Translations under genes and position numbers: made by a program
Part shown: piece by piece, positions 1 through 12,044 of the stretch
Layout of the letters: the number at the start of each line of letters is the position of its first letter
Numbering within the stretch: position 1 is the stretch's first letter
From: Fremontodendron californicum
Lineage: Eukaryota > Streptophyta > Magnoliopsida > Malvales > Malvaceae
Reading direction: 5' to 3'
Assembly: GCA_030761205.1 (NCBI GenBank)
Contig: JAULJL010000047.1
Span: forward strand, 2,921,501-2,985,500
DNA: 64,000 nt
Notes under the pieces: model-generated
What the model was told of the DNA's origin: nothing
The model's database searches: none
Seen by the model: the letters and a program-made list of their open reading frames with translations, nothing else

Positions 1-171
1 AGTGATTTTCCTTTCAAGCTTGGTTATAGGGAAAACATGTCAAACTTGCAGCAGAATGCATTTTATTGCATGCTTGATCAGGCTCCTTTTTGCTATGGTA
101 GATTGTCTTCAAATTTTACATTGAGGACATTCTTGCATACTATAACTGGTCAACATGATCAGTCTTACTCA

Positions 172-344
172 CTATGTTACTCGGACTTGGTTGTGAGTGT
201 CGGATACGGATATGTGTCTGATACGGGTATGTTCAGTTTTTCTAAGTTTTTTCATGTATTTGGAGGGTCATATCCCCATACCCATGTCTGAATATGCGTC
301 GGACACGGGTACTTCAACAAAAATGAAAAATCGGAGCAAATTAG
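172..344 (+). mobile_element. hAT-like MITE, family A (CTATGTTACTCGG ends)
   Basis: A 173-bp element in the apyrase intron. It starts CTATGTTACTCGGA and ends TCGGAGCAAATTAG, roughly inverted, and is flanked by a perfect 8-bp direct repeat CTTACTCA (164-171 and 345-352). The body carries alternating GTGTCGGATACGG / TGTCTGATACGGG motifs. Eight-bp target duplications are typical of the hAT superfamily. No coding capacity. Confidence 0.85.
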
Positions 345-440
345 CTTACTCAAGATGATTTCATGGTGATGCTCAAGTCAAAGGGGAAATCGTTGGGTTT
401 TCTCTGGGGTAACAAAGGGAAATACTCTAAAGCTAGGGCC

Positions 441-463
441 ATATAAATAGATAGATAGATAGA
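441..463. repeat. (ATAG)n microsatellite
   Basis: A short run of about five ATAG repeats inside the apyrase intron. Confidence 0.8.
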
Positions 464-568
464 TATATTTTTGCCGTAGATTCAAATATTTACACTCTGT
501 TGCATTTATAGGGAGTAACATACTGTCAAAGATATTTGGACTTTCTTAACTGCCATCTTCTTTTGCAG

Positions 569-2724
569 GTGACAATAAATTACCTGTTAGGGAATTTGGG
601 GAGGACATATGGAGACACAGTGGCCATAATTGATCTTGGTGGTGGATCTGTTCAAATGGCATATGCCATCTCCGAGGATGCTGCTTCAAAGGCTCCAAGT
701 GTACCAGCTGGAGAGGACAATTATGTAAATGAAATGTATCTGAAGGGATCAAAATATCACCTCTATGTTCACAGGTTCCCTCTTTCGTTTTGATAAATTG
801 ATTTTACGATTCTATTAGTGATTTGAAATGGACAAGAAAGAGAATTTTAATGGCTTGTGATTCCTTTAGCAGTCAATTTTATCAGACGTGTCTTTATTCA
901 GTCATTTGTATTCATAATTATATGTTTTAGTTATATAATTTTGGCTTTTTGCATACAGTTATTTGCACTATGGCTTATTAGCAGCTCGAGCAGAAATTTT
1001 GAAGGTCTCTGAAGATTCTGGCAACCCTTGCATCTTGAAGGGTTTTGATGGTATGTTTGAATTTGTTCGATAGCAACTTTAACTCTTCAAAGAGCTTTGG
1101 GCTGCATAGGGCTACATGCTTTACAGATCCAGTAGCTAAGGTTTTTTATTGCTTTGATCACTGAAAATTTGATCTTTGGCAAGATCAGTTAGCTTCCTAC
1201 TGAAAATTGTAGTTCATTTCTCTATTCCTAAAGTTTGAATGCTCTGAATAATGGGATAGTTTGAGTAGTTATATTCTATGTTACTCGGATTCGGATGTGA
1301 GTGTCGGATACGGGTATGTGTCCGACACGGATATGTTCAATTTTTTAAAGTTTCTCCATGTATTTGGAGGGTCCTTGGAGGGTTATATTCCCATACCTAT
1401 GTCCGGATATGCATCAGACACGGGTGTCGGGTACGAATACTTGAAGAAAAATGAAGAGTCGGAACAACATAGGTTATATCGTCCTTTGTTCTTTGGTTGG
1501 CAGAATATGTGCCATTTAAGTACTTAACATATTAGGCATTTTATCTTTCTAAGGTACCTATCAATACGGAGGCGAAGAATACAAAGCATCGGCTCCTTCA
1601 TCGGGCACAAGCATGGAAGAATGCAGGAGGGTGACTCTCAAGGCTCTTAAAATAAATGATACGTGCACGCATATGAAGTGCACATTTGGTGGTGTATGGT
1701 ACGGTGGAGGCGGAGATGGACAGAAGAATCTGTTTGTCGCTTCGTTTTTCTTTGACAGGGCTGCCGAGGTATTTGCACGTCAAGAATAGTGCACGTCAAG
1801 AATAGTGTTGTCCGAAATAAACTACAGAAGAAACTGATTAGTTCATTTTAACTAAATTTGTTTATGAAATACAGGCCGGTTTTATTAAAGCCACTGATCC
1901 AGTTGCAAAAGTTCAGCCTCATTCCTTTGCGGACGCAGCTAAACGTGCTTGTGAAACCAAGTATGCGGATGCCAGAGCAACATATGCCGATGTGGGCGAA
2001 AGTAACCTGGCATATATATGCATGGATCTAGTTTACGAGTACACCTTACTCGTCGATGGATTTGGTAAGCCTATACTTTAGCGTTGATTCAGTTATGCAA
2101 TTTCATTGTTGCAAATAGGGGTATAATCGAGCTGAGCTGAACTCAAGCTATAAGAAGCTCGAGCTCAAGTCGAAATTCGAGGTTTAAAGCTCGGCTCGAG
2201 TTCGATCGAATTTCATTTTTAAAACTCGATTCGAGATAAAAATCGAATTGCTCGAGCTCACTCGATTAGGTTTGATTAGGCTCGCTTACCTAGTAAAAAA
2301 TGAGATTCTCATGCTTGATTTTAAACTCGATTATTTGTGTTCGAGCTCGAGTTAGAATTCGAATTGAGATTTTTCAATACTAATTAAAAATAAAAAAACT
2401 CGATTAAGCTCGCGAGTTACTCGAGTCAAGCATTAGGATACTCAAATTCGGATCGCTCGATAGTTCGAGCAATGATCGAGCCGAAATCGAGTTTTTTATA
2501 GCCAAACCCGAGTAGATTGCAAGTATAGATATCTCGTTTACACCTCTAGTTATAGATCTTATTGAAAAGGCATCTTAAGATTCTCATTATCTCATGTTAA
2601 CTTTTCTCGGACAGGCCTCGATCCCTACCAAGATATTACATTGGTAAAGCAAGTGAAATACCGCAATTCCCTGATCGAAGCCGCTTGGCCACTAGGCAGT
2701 GCCATTGAAGCCGTTTCATCATGA
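569..2724 (+). CDS. Apyrase (GDA1/CD39 nucleoside phosphatase), 3' part
   Basis: Exons at 569-774, 959-1050, 1554-1768, 1875-2064 and 2615-2724 (TGA) splice in phase at GT-AG sites to about 270 codons. The first exon carries the nucleotide-binding motif DLGGGSVQMAYA (apyrase conserved region 4). Later exons read LYVHSYLHYGLLAARAE, a Cys-rich stretch with MEECRR and CTHMKCTFGGVW, then NLAYICMDLVYEY, and end WPLGSAIEAVSS. These are the usual landmarks of plant apyrases, which hydrolyse NTPs and NDPs to NMPs in the Golgi or outside the cell. The N-terminal half with conserved regions 1-3 lies off the left edge; positions 1-568 look like intron. Introns hold hAT-like MITEs at 172-344, 1276-1472 and 2116-2548. 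No lesion is seen in the exons, so the gene may be functional. Confidence 0.93.
1276..1472 (+). mobile_element. hAT-like MITE, family A
   Basis: A 197-bp element starting CTATGTTACTCGGAT and ending GGAACAACATAG, with near-perfect 8-bp flanks GTTATATT / GTTATATC. It lies in the apyrase intron between the exons ending at 1050 and starting at 1554, and is the best-preserved plus-strand copy. Confidence 0.86.
2116..2548. mobile_element. hAT-like nonautonomous element rich in CTCGAG motifs
   Basis: Starts TAGGGGTATAATCGAG and ends CTCGTTTACACCTCTA, which are inverted copies of each other. The inside is packed with CTCGAG/CTCGA palindromic words. The flanks (GTTGCAAA / GTTATAGA) keep only 5 of 8 matching bases, so the insertion is old. 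It sits in the last apyrase intron. Confidence 0.65.
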
Positions 2725-2873
2725 ACTAAAATTCCAGGTCATACAGCTTTAATTACTCACTGAAAATATCCATAACTTGTGGTTCTTAAGCATCGGCATT
2801 TCCTAATTGAATCCAACAGTCAATAACTTGCAGAAGTAAGCAGCATGTTCATGCTCGAAAATCAGATTTTGGT

Positions 2874-3165
2874 AATAATCGGAAAGAGTTTCATTTTTCT
2901 TCATTTGTAATTACATTATTACTAGTTGATTTTTTTTTTTTTTTTTTTTATATATAACTTTTTTGAGAGATTTATATAATCGGAAAGAGTTTCATTTTTC
3001 TTCATTTGTAATTACATTATTACTAGTTGTCGATTTTTTTTATATAATTTTTTTGAGAGATTTATATAATCGGAAAGAGTTTCATTTTTCTTCATTTGTG
3101 ATTACATTATTATTAGTTGTCCTGATTTTATTTATATAATTTTTTTTTTTAGAGATTTAACTGAA
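2874..3165. repeat. Three-copy tandem repeat downstream of apyrase
   Basis: A block beginning ATAATCGGAAAGAGTTTCA recurs near 2878, 2979 and 3069 (periods about 101 and 90 bp). Differences lie mainly in T-run length. It lies just 3' of the apyrase stop and may overlap its 3' UTR. Confidence 0.85.
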
Positions 3166-3454
3166 TTAGTTCATTTAGTTTGTCCTACGGAAAAAAGATA
3201 TATGATACCAATGTTTGTGTCCTTAACATTTATTGTTAGTGAAAAAAAGGTTAAATCTACATTTTTCTTCTGTATTATATCATTTCTTATTATTAATAAA
3301 AAAAATATTTACAAGTAATAATTATTTTTGTCGGTTCAAAAATTAATTTTGATGGGTCTTTTGATTTATGTTATTTGTATTTTTTATTTTTTAAAAAATA
3401 TTTGTGTCTAATATATGTGTTTAATGCATATTTGACAATGGATATTAATCTGGT

Positions 3455-3665
3455 AATATTGGATAAAATATGAAAAAAATAATTAAAATACGACATAAAA
3501 AAGAAATAAAGACACGATATGAATATACGAATGTGTTAAAATTTATATAACATAAATTATTAACAATTCAAAATTTATATAAATATAAAATACTTTAAAC
3601 ATGATTATGATATAAAAAATATACAAACACAATATGGATACATAAATTGTTAAATCTAATAGATA
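3455..3665 (+). mobile_element. Decayed copy of MITE family B (TAGATCT ends, CACGA-rich)
   Basis: Contains the family B core: ACGAATGTGTTAAAATTTAT, then ATTATTAACA, then TAAACATGATTATGATA, ending near AAATTGTTAAATCTA. Heavily mutated. Confidence 0.6.
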
Positions 3666-3787
3666 TTAAAGTATAATTATTCAAATATATATAAAAAAAT
3701 TCAAATAAATAAATTAAATATATTCGTATCAAACATATACATGTATTCGATATTTATCCGAATCGGAATAACGTAACTCTTGATAGG

Positions 3788-3963
3788 GATACTGGAAAAG
3801 CAGCAATTAATGTTGTTGCTCGAGATCATACAGCCAAGTTAGTTGCTGCCTCTGGGAAAATTATTAAAATTGATGATGTTTTATTGGTTGAGGCGTTTGC
3901 ACTTTGCACTGAGAGAAGGGTCTTCGAAACAGATTCAAAGTCCTTCTATATCAAACTTCAAAG
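3788..3963 (+). pseudogene. RNase H-like domain fragment of a non-LTR retrotransposon
   Basis: An open stretch reads DTGKAAINVVARDHTAKLVA, then GKIIKIDDVLLVEAFAL. This matches the plant RVT_3 RNase H-like domain, in which GVVxRDxxGxLxA is followed by a segment ending AEAxAL. There is no start codon and no adjoining reverse transcriptase. The fragment stops at the family D MITE beginning at 3972. I read it as a stranded remnant of a LINE or a domesticated RNase H gene. Confidence 0.6.
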
Positions 3964-3971
3964 TTCAAACT

Positions 3972-4263
3972 ACATCTGTTCACGGGTTGAACAGTCCGTC
4001 TGACAGGTCCGACTCGTATTAAGTCAAATTTGGATAAATTTTTTTTTGTTTCGGACCGGTCCAGCCAAAAACAGTATTTTAAGTATTAAAATAATATTAT
4101 TTTATTTAATTTTAATTATAAAAATATAAAAATATTAATAAAAAATATTTTTTAGTTTTAAATAGAATAAATAATGCTCACGGACCGACAGACCGACCCG
4201 GACAAAAATTTTCAAAAAATTTCAGGCTCGGCCTGACCCAACCTAACTCATGAGCACCTCTAC
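3972..4263. mobile_element. hAT-like MITE, family D, with perfect 8-bp TSD
   Basis: A 292-bp element with inverted ends ACATCTGTTCACGGGTT and AACTCATGAGCACCTCTAC, flanked by the exact 8-bp repeat TTCAAACT (3964-3971 and 4264-4271). AT-rich centre; no coding capacity. Confidence 0.82.
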
Positions 4264-4539
4264 TTCAAACTATTGGGGGATCCTTTTGTAGTTTTTTTTT
4301 TTTTTTTCATCATCTTTTGACTATGTAATGGTATCAGCTTATTTGATATCATTTCAAGGAGTTCAATGTTTCTAACCCAAGTTTTGTCATTTTTCCAACA
4401 GAAAAATCACACACACTTCCTTCTATACACACCTTTACCAAGGCCTAGACAAAGCTAAATCATTGGTTATTCTTCTTATCTTTCCTTTCCTCCTAATTTC
4501 TTCTCAATTTTCCTTTCTATTTTAGAATCATTCTTTTTA

Positions 4540-5808
4540 GGGTTAATTATACGGATAATCATCCAATTATTAGAGGTTCTTTATTTTAGTCATTCAACTA
4601 TGAGAAATATCAATTTAATCATTCACATTATAAAAATTTATTTTTTTGGTCACCTAACCTTTAGAGAGTAACGGTTGGATGATGTGGCATTACAATGTCA
4701 ACTTCAGATGACACCTGGTATTGCCACGTCATCTGACATGTCACGTGACAATTATGAATTTTGAAAAAAATTGAAAATATATATTATACTTTTGATCACT
4801 TAACTTTTCGAAAATTTTTATTTTGGTCACCCAACTTTAAAAATTTTATAATTTGGTCATCAATGTTTTACGTTTGTTAAATTTTATTTTATTAATATTT
4901 TGGTCTTCATTGTCAATGGTTCATTGTCGACATGATTTTTATAACGATATGATTACTTATATCAAAATTATTTTATTATTTTTATTATCTATATCTAATT
5001 ATCTTGAAATAGTAATACTAAAATAAGAATTCAAACTTTATAAAAAAAATATGCATTCAATATTATTATTTTATGGAATTAAAATTATATTTTAACTTTT
5101 TTTATTGTAATTATACTCTTTAAATTTAAAATTTGATGAATAAATCCAATTGTCAAAACTATTTAAATGCATTACTAGAAATATTTGATATCTAGTTCAT
5201 CCAAATAAATTTAAATAGGTAACTGTTGTAGGCTACATCAATCAATTAAAAAAAAATTTAAACGAAATATGAAAAAATTTCATAATGTCAAGATTCTAAT
5301 TATAATAAAAGTTAATAATTTTGATTTCATACAACCAAATATATAATAAAAATAAAAAATATTTATGAAATTAAATTGCACAAAGTTGGTAATTAAATTA
5401 TTATAAAGCCATGTCGACGGTCATATGTTCACAATGGAGACAAAAATATTAATAATTTCACAAACGTTGGTGATCAAATTGTAAACTTTTAAAAGTTAGG
5501 TAACCTAAATAAAAATTTTAAAAAAATTAAGTAATCAAAAGTATAATTTATTTATTTTTTTTAAAATTTGAATTTTTCTTAAAATTCATAATGACATATG
5601 AAAAATATCACGTGGCATGTTAGATGATGTGGCAATGTCACGTGGCATCTGACATATGATGTGACATTATCATGTCATTCGATCATTAGTTTCTAACGGT
5701 TGAGTGATCAAAAAATTAATTTTTATAACGTGAATGACTAAATTAATATTTTTTATAGTCGAGTGACTATAATAAAAAATCTCGAATGATCATCCGTATA
5801 ATTAACCC
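4540..5808. mobile_element. MULE-like nonautonomous element with long TIRs
   Basis: A 1269-bp element beginning GGGTTAATTATACGGAT and ending with the inverted copy CCGTATAATTAACCC. Similarity between the arms runs about 420 bp inward (about 4540-4960 and 5390-5808). It is flanked by a perfect 9-bp direct repeat TTCTTTTTA (4531-4539 and 5809-5817), the hallmark of Mutator-like insertions. No open frame of note lies inside. Confidence 0.88.
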
Positions 5809-5817
5809 TTCTTTTTA

Positions 5818-6734
5818 TCCTTGGAATTGAAGGTGAGGACTTAAAAGTAAACTCGAACACCAATTTTTTACTACTAAAAAGTTAAGAGAGATTTTGAAAA
5901 TTATCCATTCAACAGCAGAATAATTATTAGTTGGTCTAATATTTTAAAATATTTTGAAGAAAGGAAATGAAAAATAAGAACTTATTATTAAAGAAATTGT
6001 AAAGACTTAAACTGAAATCCACATCTAATTTTCAGTTTGTTAGCAATGTTAGCAAAATCTACCTCATCTAATTTTCAGATTTGAAACTTCTTATTAAATA
6101 TTGAAATCCATTGTTTTCCTTTACTGCTTTGATATTATTCATTTTGTATCAATAAAAATAAAATAAGAAAAAATTGTTGGTGTAACAATAAAATTAAAAT
6201 TAATTAATAACAGGAAAAAAAAAGTAAAAAACCCATAAAAAACCCAACTAAAATAAAATGAAATAAAATCAACATCCAACGCATATTATCAAAAAAAAAA
6301 AAAAAAAAAACTTAGCAGGTTCGGGAATGCTTGAAAGACAAAGTAGAAAAATAGGAAAGAAAAGTCAAATAAGAATTACATTAGATTTTAAGGTTATATT
6401 GGTCCTTACAATGTCCTAAGTTAATAATTTTTAATTTTTTCATTTCTCTTTTCTTAAATTATTCTTGCTTATTGGAACAACAAATTTCTTTTTAGAGCAT
6501 ATTTTGTAGATTTACCCAAAAAATAAAACTGTAATTATATTTTAATAATTAATCACTCTCAAATCCCAATTTGTTTCATCCATTCCACAACTTCTGGACT
6601 AATTAATACGCACAACATGCTTCAATGTCTAACACAAAAGCAAAGCACACACAGTATAGTTGCAAACAAATTAAAACCCAGGTTTATCATTTCATATAAA
6701 AGTAAATTAAGGGATATATCCACCATCACCGTGT
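5818..6734. other. AT-rich spacer
   Basis: No gene or structured repeat is seen here, only A/T runs, including an A-run near 6292-6310. Confidence 0.5.
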
Positions 6735-7661
6735 TCACTCACGGTGGTCGGCACTGCAACCGCCGCCATGTCCACCTCCGTTGCTGGTAGCTATCACTCC
6801 CCCGTCACCATTGGTAATTCCTTCAATAGTGGTCATCACGGCTCCCTCATCATCAAGATTCTTGGTGTTCTCAAGATAGTTAACAATAATATTCCCTCCT
6901 GCACTAACAACCACCCTAAAACCATTAGCTAATTTGATTCAAGTTTTGAGTTTTAATCTATGTTACTTGAACTTAGGGTAAGTGTCGGATACGGATATGT
7001 GGTATATTCAATTTTTTTAAATTTTTTTCATATATTTAAAATATAATATTTTCATATCCATATCTGAATATGTGTCGGACACCATATCTGAATATGTGTC
7101 GGACACGAGTTGTGAAATACGGATTCTTTATGAAAAATAAGAGTCGGAATAACAAATTTTGACTATGACCCGTCGGTTGAACCGTCTGGTTAATTTTGAA
7201 AAACATAGATTTTTTTTTTTCGGGGTTTATCTTATATTTTTACCGCAAACGCAGCCAAATCCTCCGGCCTCGATGCCAGCATCGCCGCCGTCACGGCTCA
7301 TCAAAGCTACAATATCATCCATCATAGCTTTCTGCTCATCAAAATTCTTGTTAGCATCCGCTTCAAAGAAATCAGCAACCAAATTTGTCTCGGCATCTTT
7401 CAGTGCAAGCAATCGATCCTTCTCTCTCAAAAGCATCGATTTCTCTCTCTCCTTCGCTTCAAGTGCAGCACGTTTAGCCGTTAGCGACTCTTCCATCAGC
7501 CTTGTCTTCTCTCTCGCCTTTCCCAATTCAACTTCCACCAGGCGTTCGATAGCATCAACGACGGTATCTATTAGATCCTGTTTCAACGAATTTGTATTTT
7601 AAAAAAAGCAAGCAAACCCAAAAGAAAGAAAGAAAAAAAAAAAAAATACTGAAGCCGCCAT
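6735..7661 (-). CDS. Uncharacterised three-exon gene (coiled-coil, Gly-rich tail)
   Basis: Gene model from splice phase. Exon 1 is 7661-7650 (ATG, MAAS, donor GTATTT). Exon 2 is 7577-7244 (acceptor TTGAAACAG, donor GTAAAA). Exon 3 is 6928-6735 (acceptor AAATTAG, stop TGA). All three join in phase to 179 codons. Exon 2 is rich in Glu, Lys, Arg and Leu (AREKTRLMEESLTAKRAALE) and looks like a coiled coil. Exon 3 has GFRVVVSAGGN and a glycine-rich end, GGGHGGGC. Intron 2 holds a family A MITE at about 6958-7155. I do not recognise the family. If intron 2 is retained, the frame ends at 7227 as a shorter protein. Confidence 0.5.
6958..7155 (+). mobile_element. hAT-like MITE, family A, decayed
   Basis: Starts CTATGTTACTTGAA and ends AGAGTCGGAATAACAAA. 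An internal segment, CATATCTGAATATGTGTCGG, is duplicated in tandem. Flanks GTTTTAAT / TTTTGACT no longer match well. Confidence 0.7.
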
Positions 7662-8140
7662 ATCTAACAGAATAAAAGGCCTCGGTAATTAATAAACTTG
7701 ATCTAACTATGAGTCTATGAATGAAAAATAAATGTACGAAACTACGAACTGAAATTTAACCATCAATTATAGAATGAGAAATGAGAAATCTGACCATTAA
7801 AGCTGAAAGAGGATCTGATTTCTGATACTATGATCGGAGACTATTGCAATCAAGAAAAGTGAAGAAGAGAGTACCAAAAAAGAAAGACAAAAAAAAAAAG
7901 ACGGGAACGCGAGTTTCATCTAACGTGGTGCTAAGTTAATACACAAAAAATGTTCGTTTTCAATTTCATTAAAAGCAAGACAAATAGATTTGATTTGTTT
8001 TCACACAGCCCAAAAAACACGAAATATTTGAACAGCTATAATATTACGAAGTGTCAACGTCTGCTACAAGCCTACAACTAACTATGCCCCCTTTAGCGTT
8101 TCTTTTGGGTACTCAAAAATTGCGTTTCAATAGCAAACAA
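7662..8140. other. Probable 5' flank of the minus-strand unknown gene
   Basis: AT-rich DNA upstream (on the minus strand) of the ATG at 7661. No distinct promoter element is asserted. Confidence 0.35.
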
Positions 8141-8513
8141 GGCTAAGTCTCGTTTAGCATTGCTTTTAGTATAATTTTTGAGGTTAAAAGTTATTTTTCA
8201 ACGCAAACGTAATACTAAACAGATAAAAAAATTTGGTTTCTGCTGTTGAAACCATGGTTTGAAAAGCCAAACCAAAAAACCAAAAAATATAGATTTTGGG
8301 CTTTAAAAGCTGACTTTTGGATAAAATGACTTTATTATCCTCACATCTCTACACTTTTATTATTTTAAACATATCTTTTTTTGACATTTCAATTTCCTAC
8401 AACACTTTTTCACAGCAATGTTAAACACTTAAAAGTTTTTAAACCACATTTTTTCCAACTCGAGCTTTTGTCAACTTAAGCTTTTTCCAACAGCAATGCT
8501 AAACTAGCCCTAA
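8141..8513. mobile_element. MITE-like element with GTTTAGCATTGC inverted ends
   Basis: The left end GGCTAAGTCTCGTTTAGC and the right end GCTAAACTAGCCC are inverted relatives, sharing TTTAGCATTGCTTT / AGCAATGCTAAA. I could not find a clear target duplication. Confidence 0.55.
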
Positions 8514-9672
8514 AAGGTTAGCTTTTAAAATAAAATTAGCAAAATTTTGATTTTTAAAATTAATCTTTTGTTTCAAATGCAAAAGTTTTAATATTTGTGA
8601 TTTTAAAATTAATTTGTCAATTTTTATAGGTGAAAAAGAAAGATATCCTTTTTTATGTTCTTAAATGATAAAATTAATCCTTAAATTAATATTTTTTTTA
8701 TTCTACTTTAAAACATATAGCACTTTAATTTTTTTAATATATTGAGTAAATTTTTTTAATATAATAAGAATATGTATATTTTTTTTAGATATACATGTAA
8801 TTATCACAATGAAATCATGAAAAAGTAATTATTATTGTTTTTAAAGTCGGATTAGCAATTGCTTATACGCATTTTTTACATTTAATATATAATTTTTACT
8901 TAATTAAAAAAATTAATACATTAATTATAATTTTTTATATAAATATCACTTTAATAAATATTATTAAATATTACATAATATATATATATATAAATATATA
9001 TATTTTAAGTCTTCACCTGAAAACCCCATTTGTGATTGGTGACTTGAAAAGTTGCAAAATAATTTGACAATTATCAAAGAAACTGCCTTGGGCTGCATAT
9101 GCAAAACTAATAGTGGGATATTCTTTTACTTTTTAAATCATTATTTGGTTTATTATTATTATTATTATTATTATATAATAAATATATGATAAATTTTATT
9201 AGTATATAATAAACTAATAAATATATTATATAATAATAAATAATTACATCAAAATAAATATAAAATATTACTTGATATATTATTATTATTTTTATTTATC
9301 TATTAACAAAATAATTATTTCAGAAAAATATAATTTGATAATTTTTAATTATTTATTAATTTTATAAATATCAAATAATTTAAAATTTTTATTATATACA
9401 TATTTTAATTTAATATCCTTAATGATCATTTTTTCTTCTCACTATAATTCAACTCACCGTCACCGTTGCTTTTGCATCAAAACATATATTCCACCACTGA
9501 TTTTAATCTTATCGCTACAATATCCAATCTCAACGCTACAGTAATTAATCTCACCTCCATAACTGTTTTTAATCTCACAAGAGCCTATCTCACTGTCCAT
9601 CTAAATAGAGCCTTGGACTGAGGTGGCCGATGGCCGCTGTTGAAACCAAAGTTTAGTTAATGAAAGACTTGA
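8514..9672. other. AT-rich spacer with a MITE-arm-like stretch
   Basis: Mostly A/T with no gene. An ATT microsatellite lies at about 9151-9173. Positions 9430-9620 have a TCTCACCGCTACAG-like composition, as in half of a fold-back MITE. Confidence 0.45.
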
Positions 9673-9905
9673 TAATTTTAAACATGATATGATTACATGA
9701 TACAAACACATATAAAAAAATATAACTAAAATAAGGTACGAAACGAAAAAATAACACGAACACGACACGAATACACGAAGATGTCAAATCTATATAACGC
9801 GAGTTATTAACGTGTTAAATATAAATATATAACAACTTAAATAAGATTATGACTAAAAAAAAAACATGAACATGATATAAATACATGAATTATTAAATCT
9901 AATTA
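9673..9905 (+). mobile_element. MITE family B copy
   Basis: Begins AAGACTTGATAATTTTAAAC and ends GAATTATTAAATCTA, with flanks GTTAATGA / ATTAATGG (6 of 8). It carries the CACGACACGAATACACGAA core and TAACGCGAGTTATTAACGTG. Confidence 0.72.
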
Positions 9906-11549
9906 ATGGTCACTGATCTTATCCACATGATGGGATTTCATCACTCCTCTTAGCCATGAAACTTAAAGCTAGCTAATATAGTTGGTTCATGTTACCATCT
10001 TGTTTTGTATCTTCGTGCAGTGTAAGTTTAGGCTTTCTGCTTAAGAATTTGTATTTGTCACCTATTCAGTGTTGTTTCTAGTATACTAATTATTTCACTA
10101 TTGCTTGAACAGATTAATACATATATAAACCAGATTACAATATAAGCACAAGAATCGAATTAGAATATATGATAATAAGAAAGTATATATATGCTTACAG
10201 ACTTTATTTGAACAGAAAATCAATATCGAGTCAAGGTAGAACTTTTGACCTTAAGACGAATTTTGCCTATCACTTAGGTGCTTACAGAATGGATGCAAAT
10301 CGTCTCCCAAGTCTCTTCGATAACGTTGCAACCAAGAGCACACTCGAAGCAACATAGCGAACCAGAAAATGTAAGTCTCTCTCAAAACACAGAACTCAGA
10401 AAACAGAAGAAAGAAGAGAGTTTTTTGTGTATTTAAAACAGTGACAGAACTCGGTATTTATAGGAAAACATGAGTCTGTTCGGAACAGACAAATCATTTG
10501 ACAATAACCGGTTCGGTCAAGATCTGAACCGACATGTCTGAAACTGACAGATCTTTTCGATCTGGTCCAAAAAAACATGTAATAATCAGACATGTCTCTT
10601 GGTTGTACTGGTTCGGTTCAGACCAAACAGACAGGTTGGTCTGGTTGGTCGGGCTGGTTTGGTTTTGACCGAAAAAACAAGTCGATTGGGCAATAAAAAT
10701 TAATTATTGACCCAAACCCGCACGTATGGTAGCACAAGTTTGTGTAGGTCTTCACCTTTCAAAAAAACTTAGATACCCTTTGAGATCCAACCCAACATTG
10801 AACATAAGCCTTTATAAACAACAAGAATAAGCCTTTCTTTATCCAATGTGAGATTCCACACTATGCACAACTTTAATCAACTTTCTTCCTCTTCAAGTGG
10901 GTGTAAATGAGACAAATTTCTCATTCAAACATGATATCAATTGTGTACATAAATTATACACCGTGTATCTACTTACGACAACCTATGTATTGATATACGT
11001 ATCTCGTATTTATACACTCAAATTAACCATTGATATCTAACATTCAGCTGCATAGAATTCATACGTAAAAAGATAAGTATGAATTCTTAGAACATTCTCC
11101 TTACATCCACTTTACATTTTTTGTTTAATCCTCTTCTCCTCCGAATCAGATTGACTTAAACATTGAAATACGTTTCGGAATTCCAACTCCAATCCCTCTC
11201 TGATATTTTTTATAATCTGCAAACTCAGCACACCTTATTTTTGACAACTCTTCCGAACCCTTCAGCTTCAAATAAAAATGACCTCAACATTTTTTTAATC
11301 AAAATGATATTTATATATGTTTTAGAACAAAGCCTACTGATGCAAATGTAGATTTTGTATATGGTAATTTGATTCTTTTGCTACAATTAGCTATGGTCAT
11401 AAAATTATAATCTGATTGGCTATATCAAATCACCCCAAGTCAATTGCTGTCTCTCTCCTTTAAAAATTCTCTTCAGTTTTATGTTGTCATGACGATGGTT
11501 CGGCTTGAAAGAAGGATGGACCAGCTGGTTACTCTCGGAGAGTTCTAAG
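9906..11549. other. Gene-free stretch with decayed repeat DNA
   Basis: No convincing gene. Positions 10480-10680 are rich in GGTTCGG / CCGGTTCGG words, and 10700-10900 resembles old LTR or repeat DNA, but neither has definable ends. Short open frames here lack protein-like composition. Confidence 0.4.
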
Positions 11550-11923
11550 CAAGGAATAAAAAATCGGATCGAATGTTGAATCGATTAGATTTTCAGTTTA
11601 ATTAATTAAATCAGTCGATTCAATTGGTTGAACCGATCAATTTAACTATAGAAAAATAAAAACATAAATTCAAAAAATAAAAACACAAATAAATAATACA
11701 AAATATTATTTTCGATTTTAACCTAATTTTTGGGTCTTTTAATTTGTAACCAATTGGGTTAAAAAAACTCAAAAACAATAAAATAAAAAAATTATTAATT
11801 CTGGTTTTATTGGGTTTTTTTTTATATTCCCAATTCGACCTTAATCTGATTCTATGGAAGTGAATGAACCGCTAAACTTGTTGGTTTCCAGTTGAACTGA
11901 TCCGGTCCTATTTTTTATCATTG
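11550..11923. mobile_element. hAT-like MITE, family E
   Basis: A 374-bp element with inverted ends CAAGGAATAAAAAATCGGAT and CCTATTTTTTATCATTG. Flanks GTTCTAAG / GTTCTAAA match 7 of 8. The inside carries repeated CGATT / AATTGGTTGAACCGAT words. Confidence 0.72.
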
Positions 11924-12044
11924 GTTCTAAATTGTGCAATTTGACAAATATTTTCGATTTATTTTGGCCTTCTCATATTAATTCAAGAATCTAATTTTGA
12001 AGAATTTATGGCCTTGAAGCGTTTTATAAGTGCAATCAGACGAG

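Noticed and set aside
6744..6932. Plus-strand frame of 62 codons
   Set aside because: The opposite strand gives a phase-matched exon of the three-exon gene, a better explanation.
7159..7602. Plus-strand frame of 147 codons, Ser/Ala rich
   Set aside because: It is the complement of a coiled-coil exon; Ser/Ala/Phe richness is the expected shadow of Glu/Lys/Arg codons.
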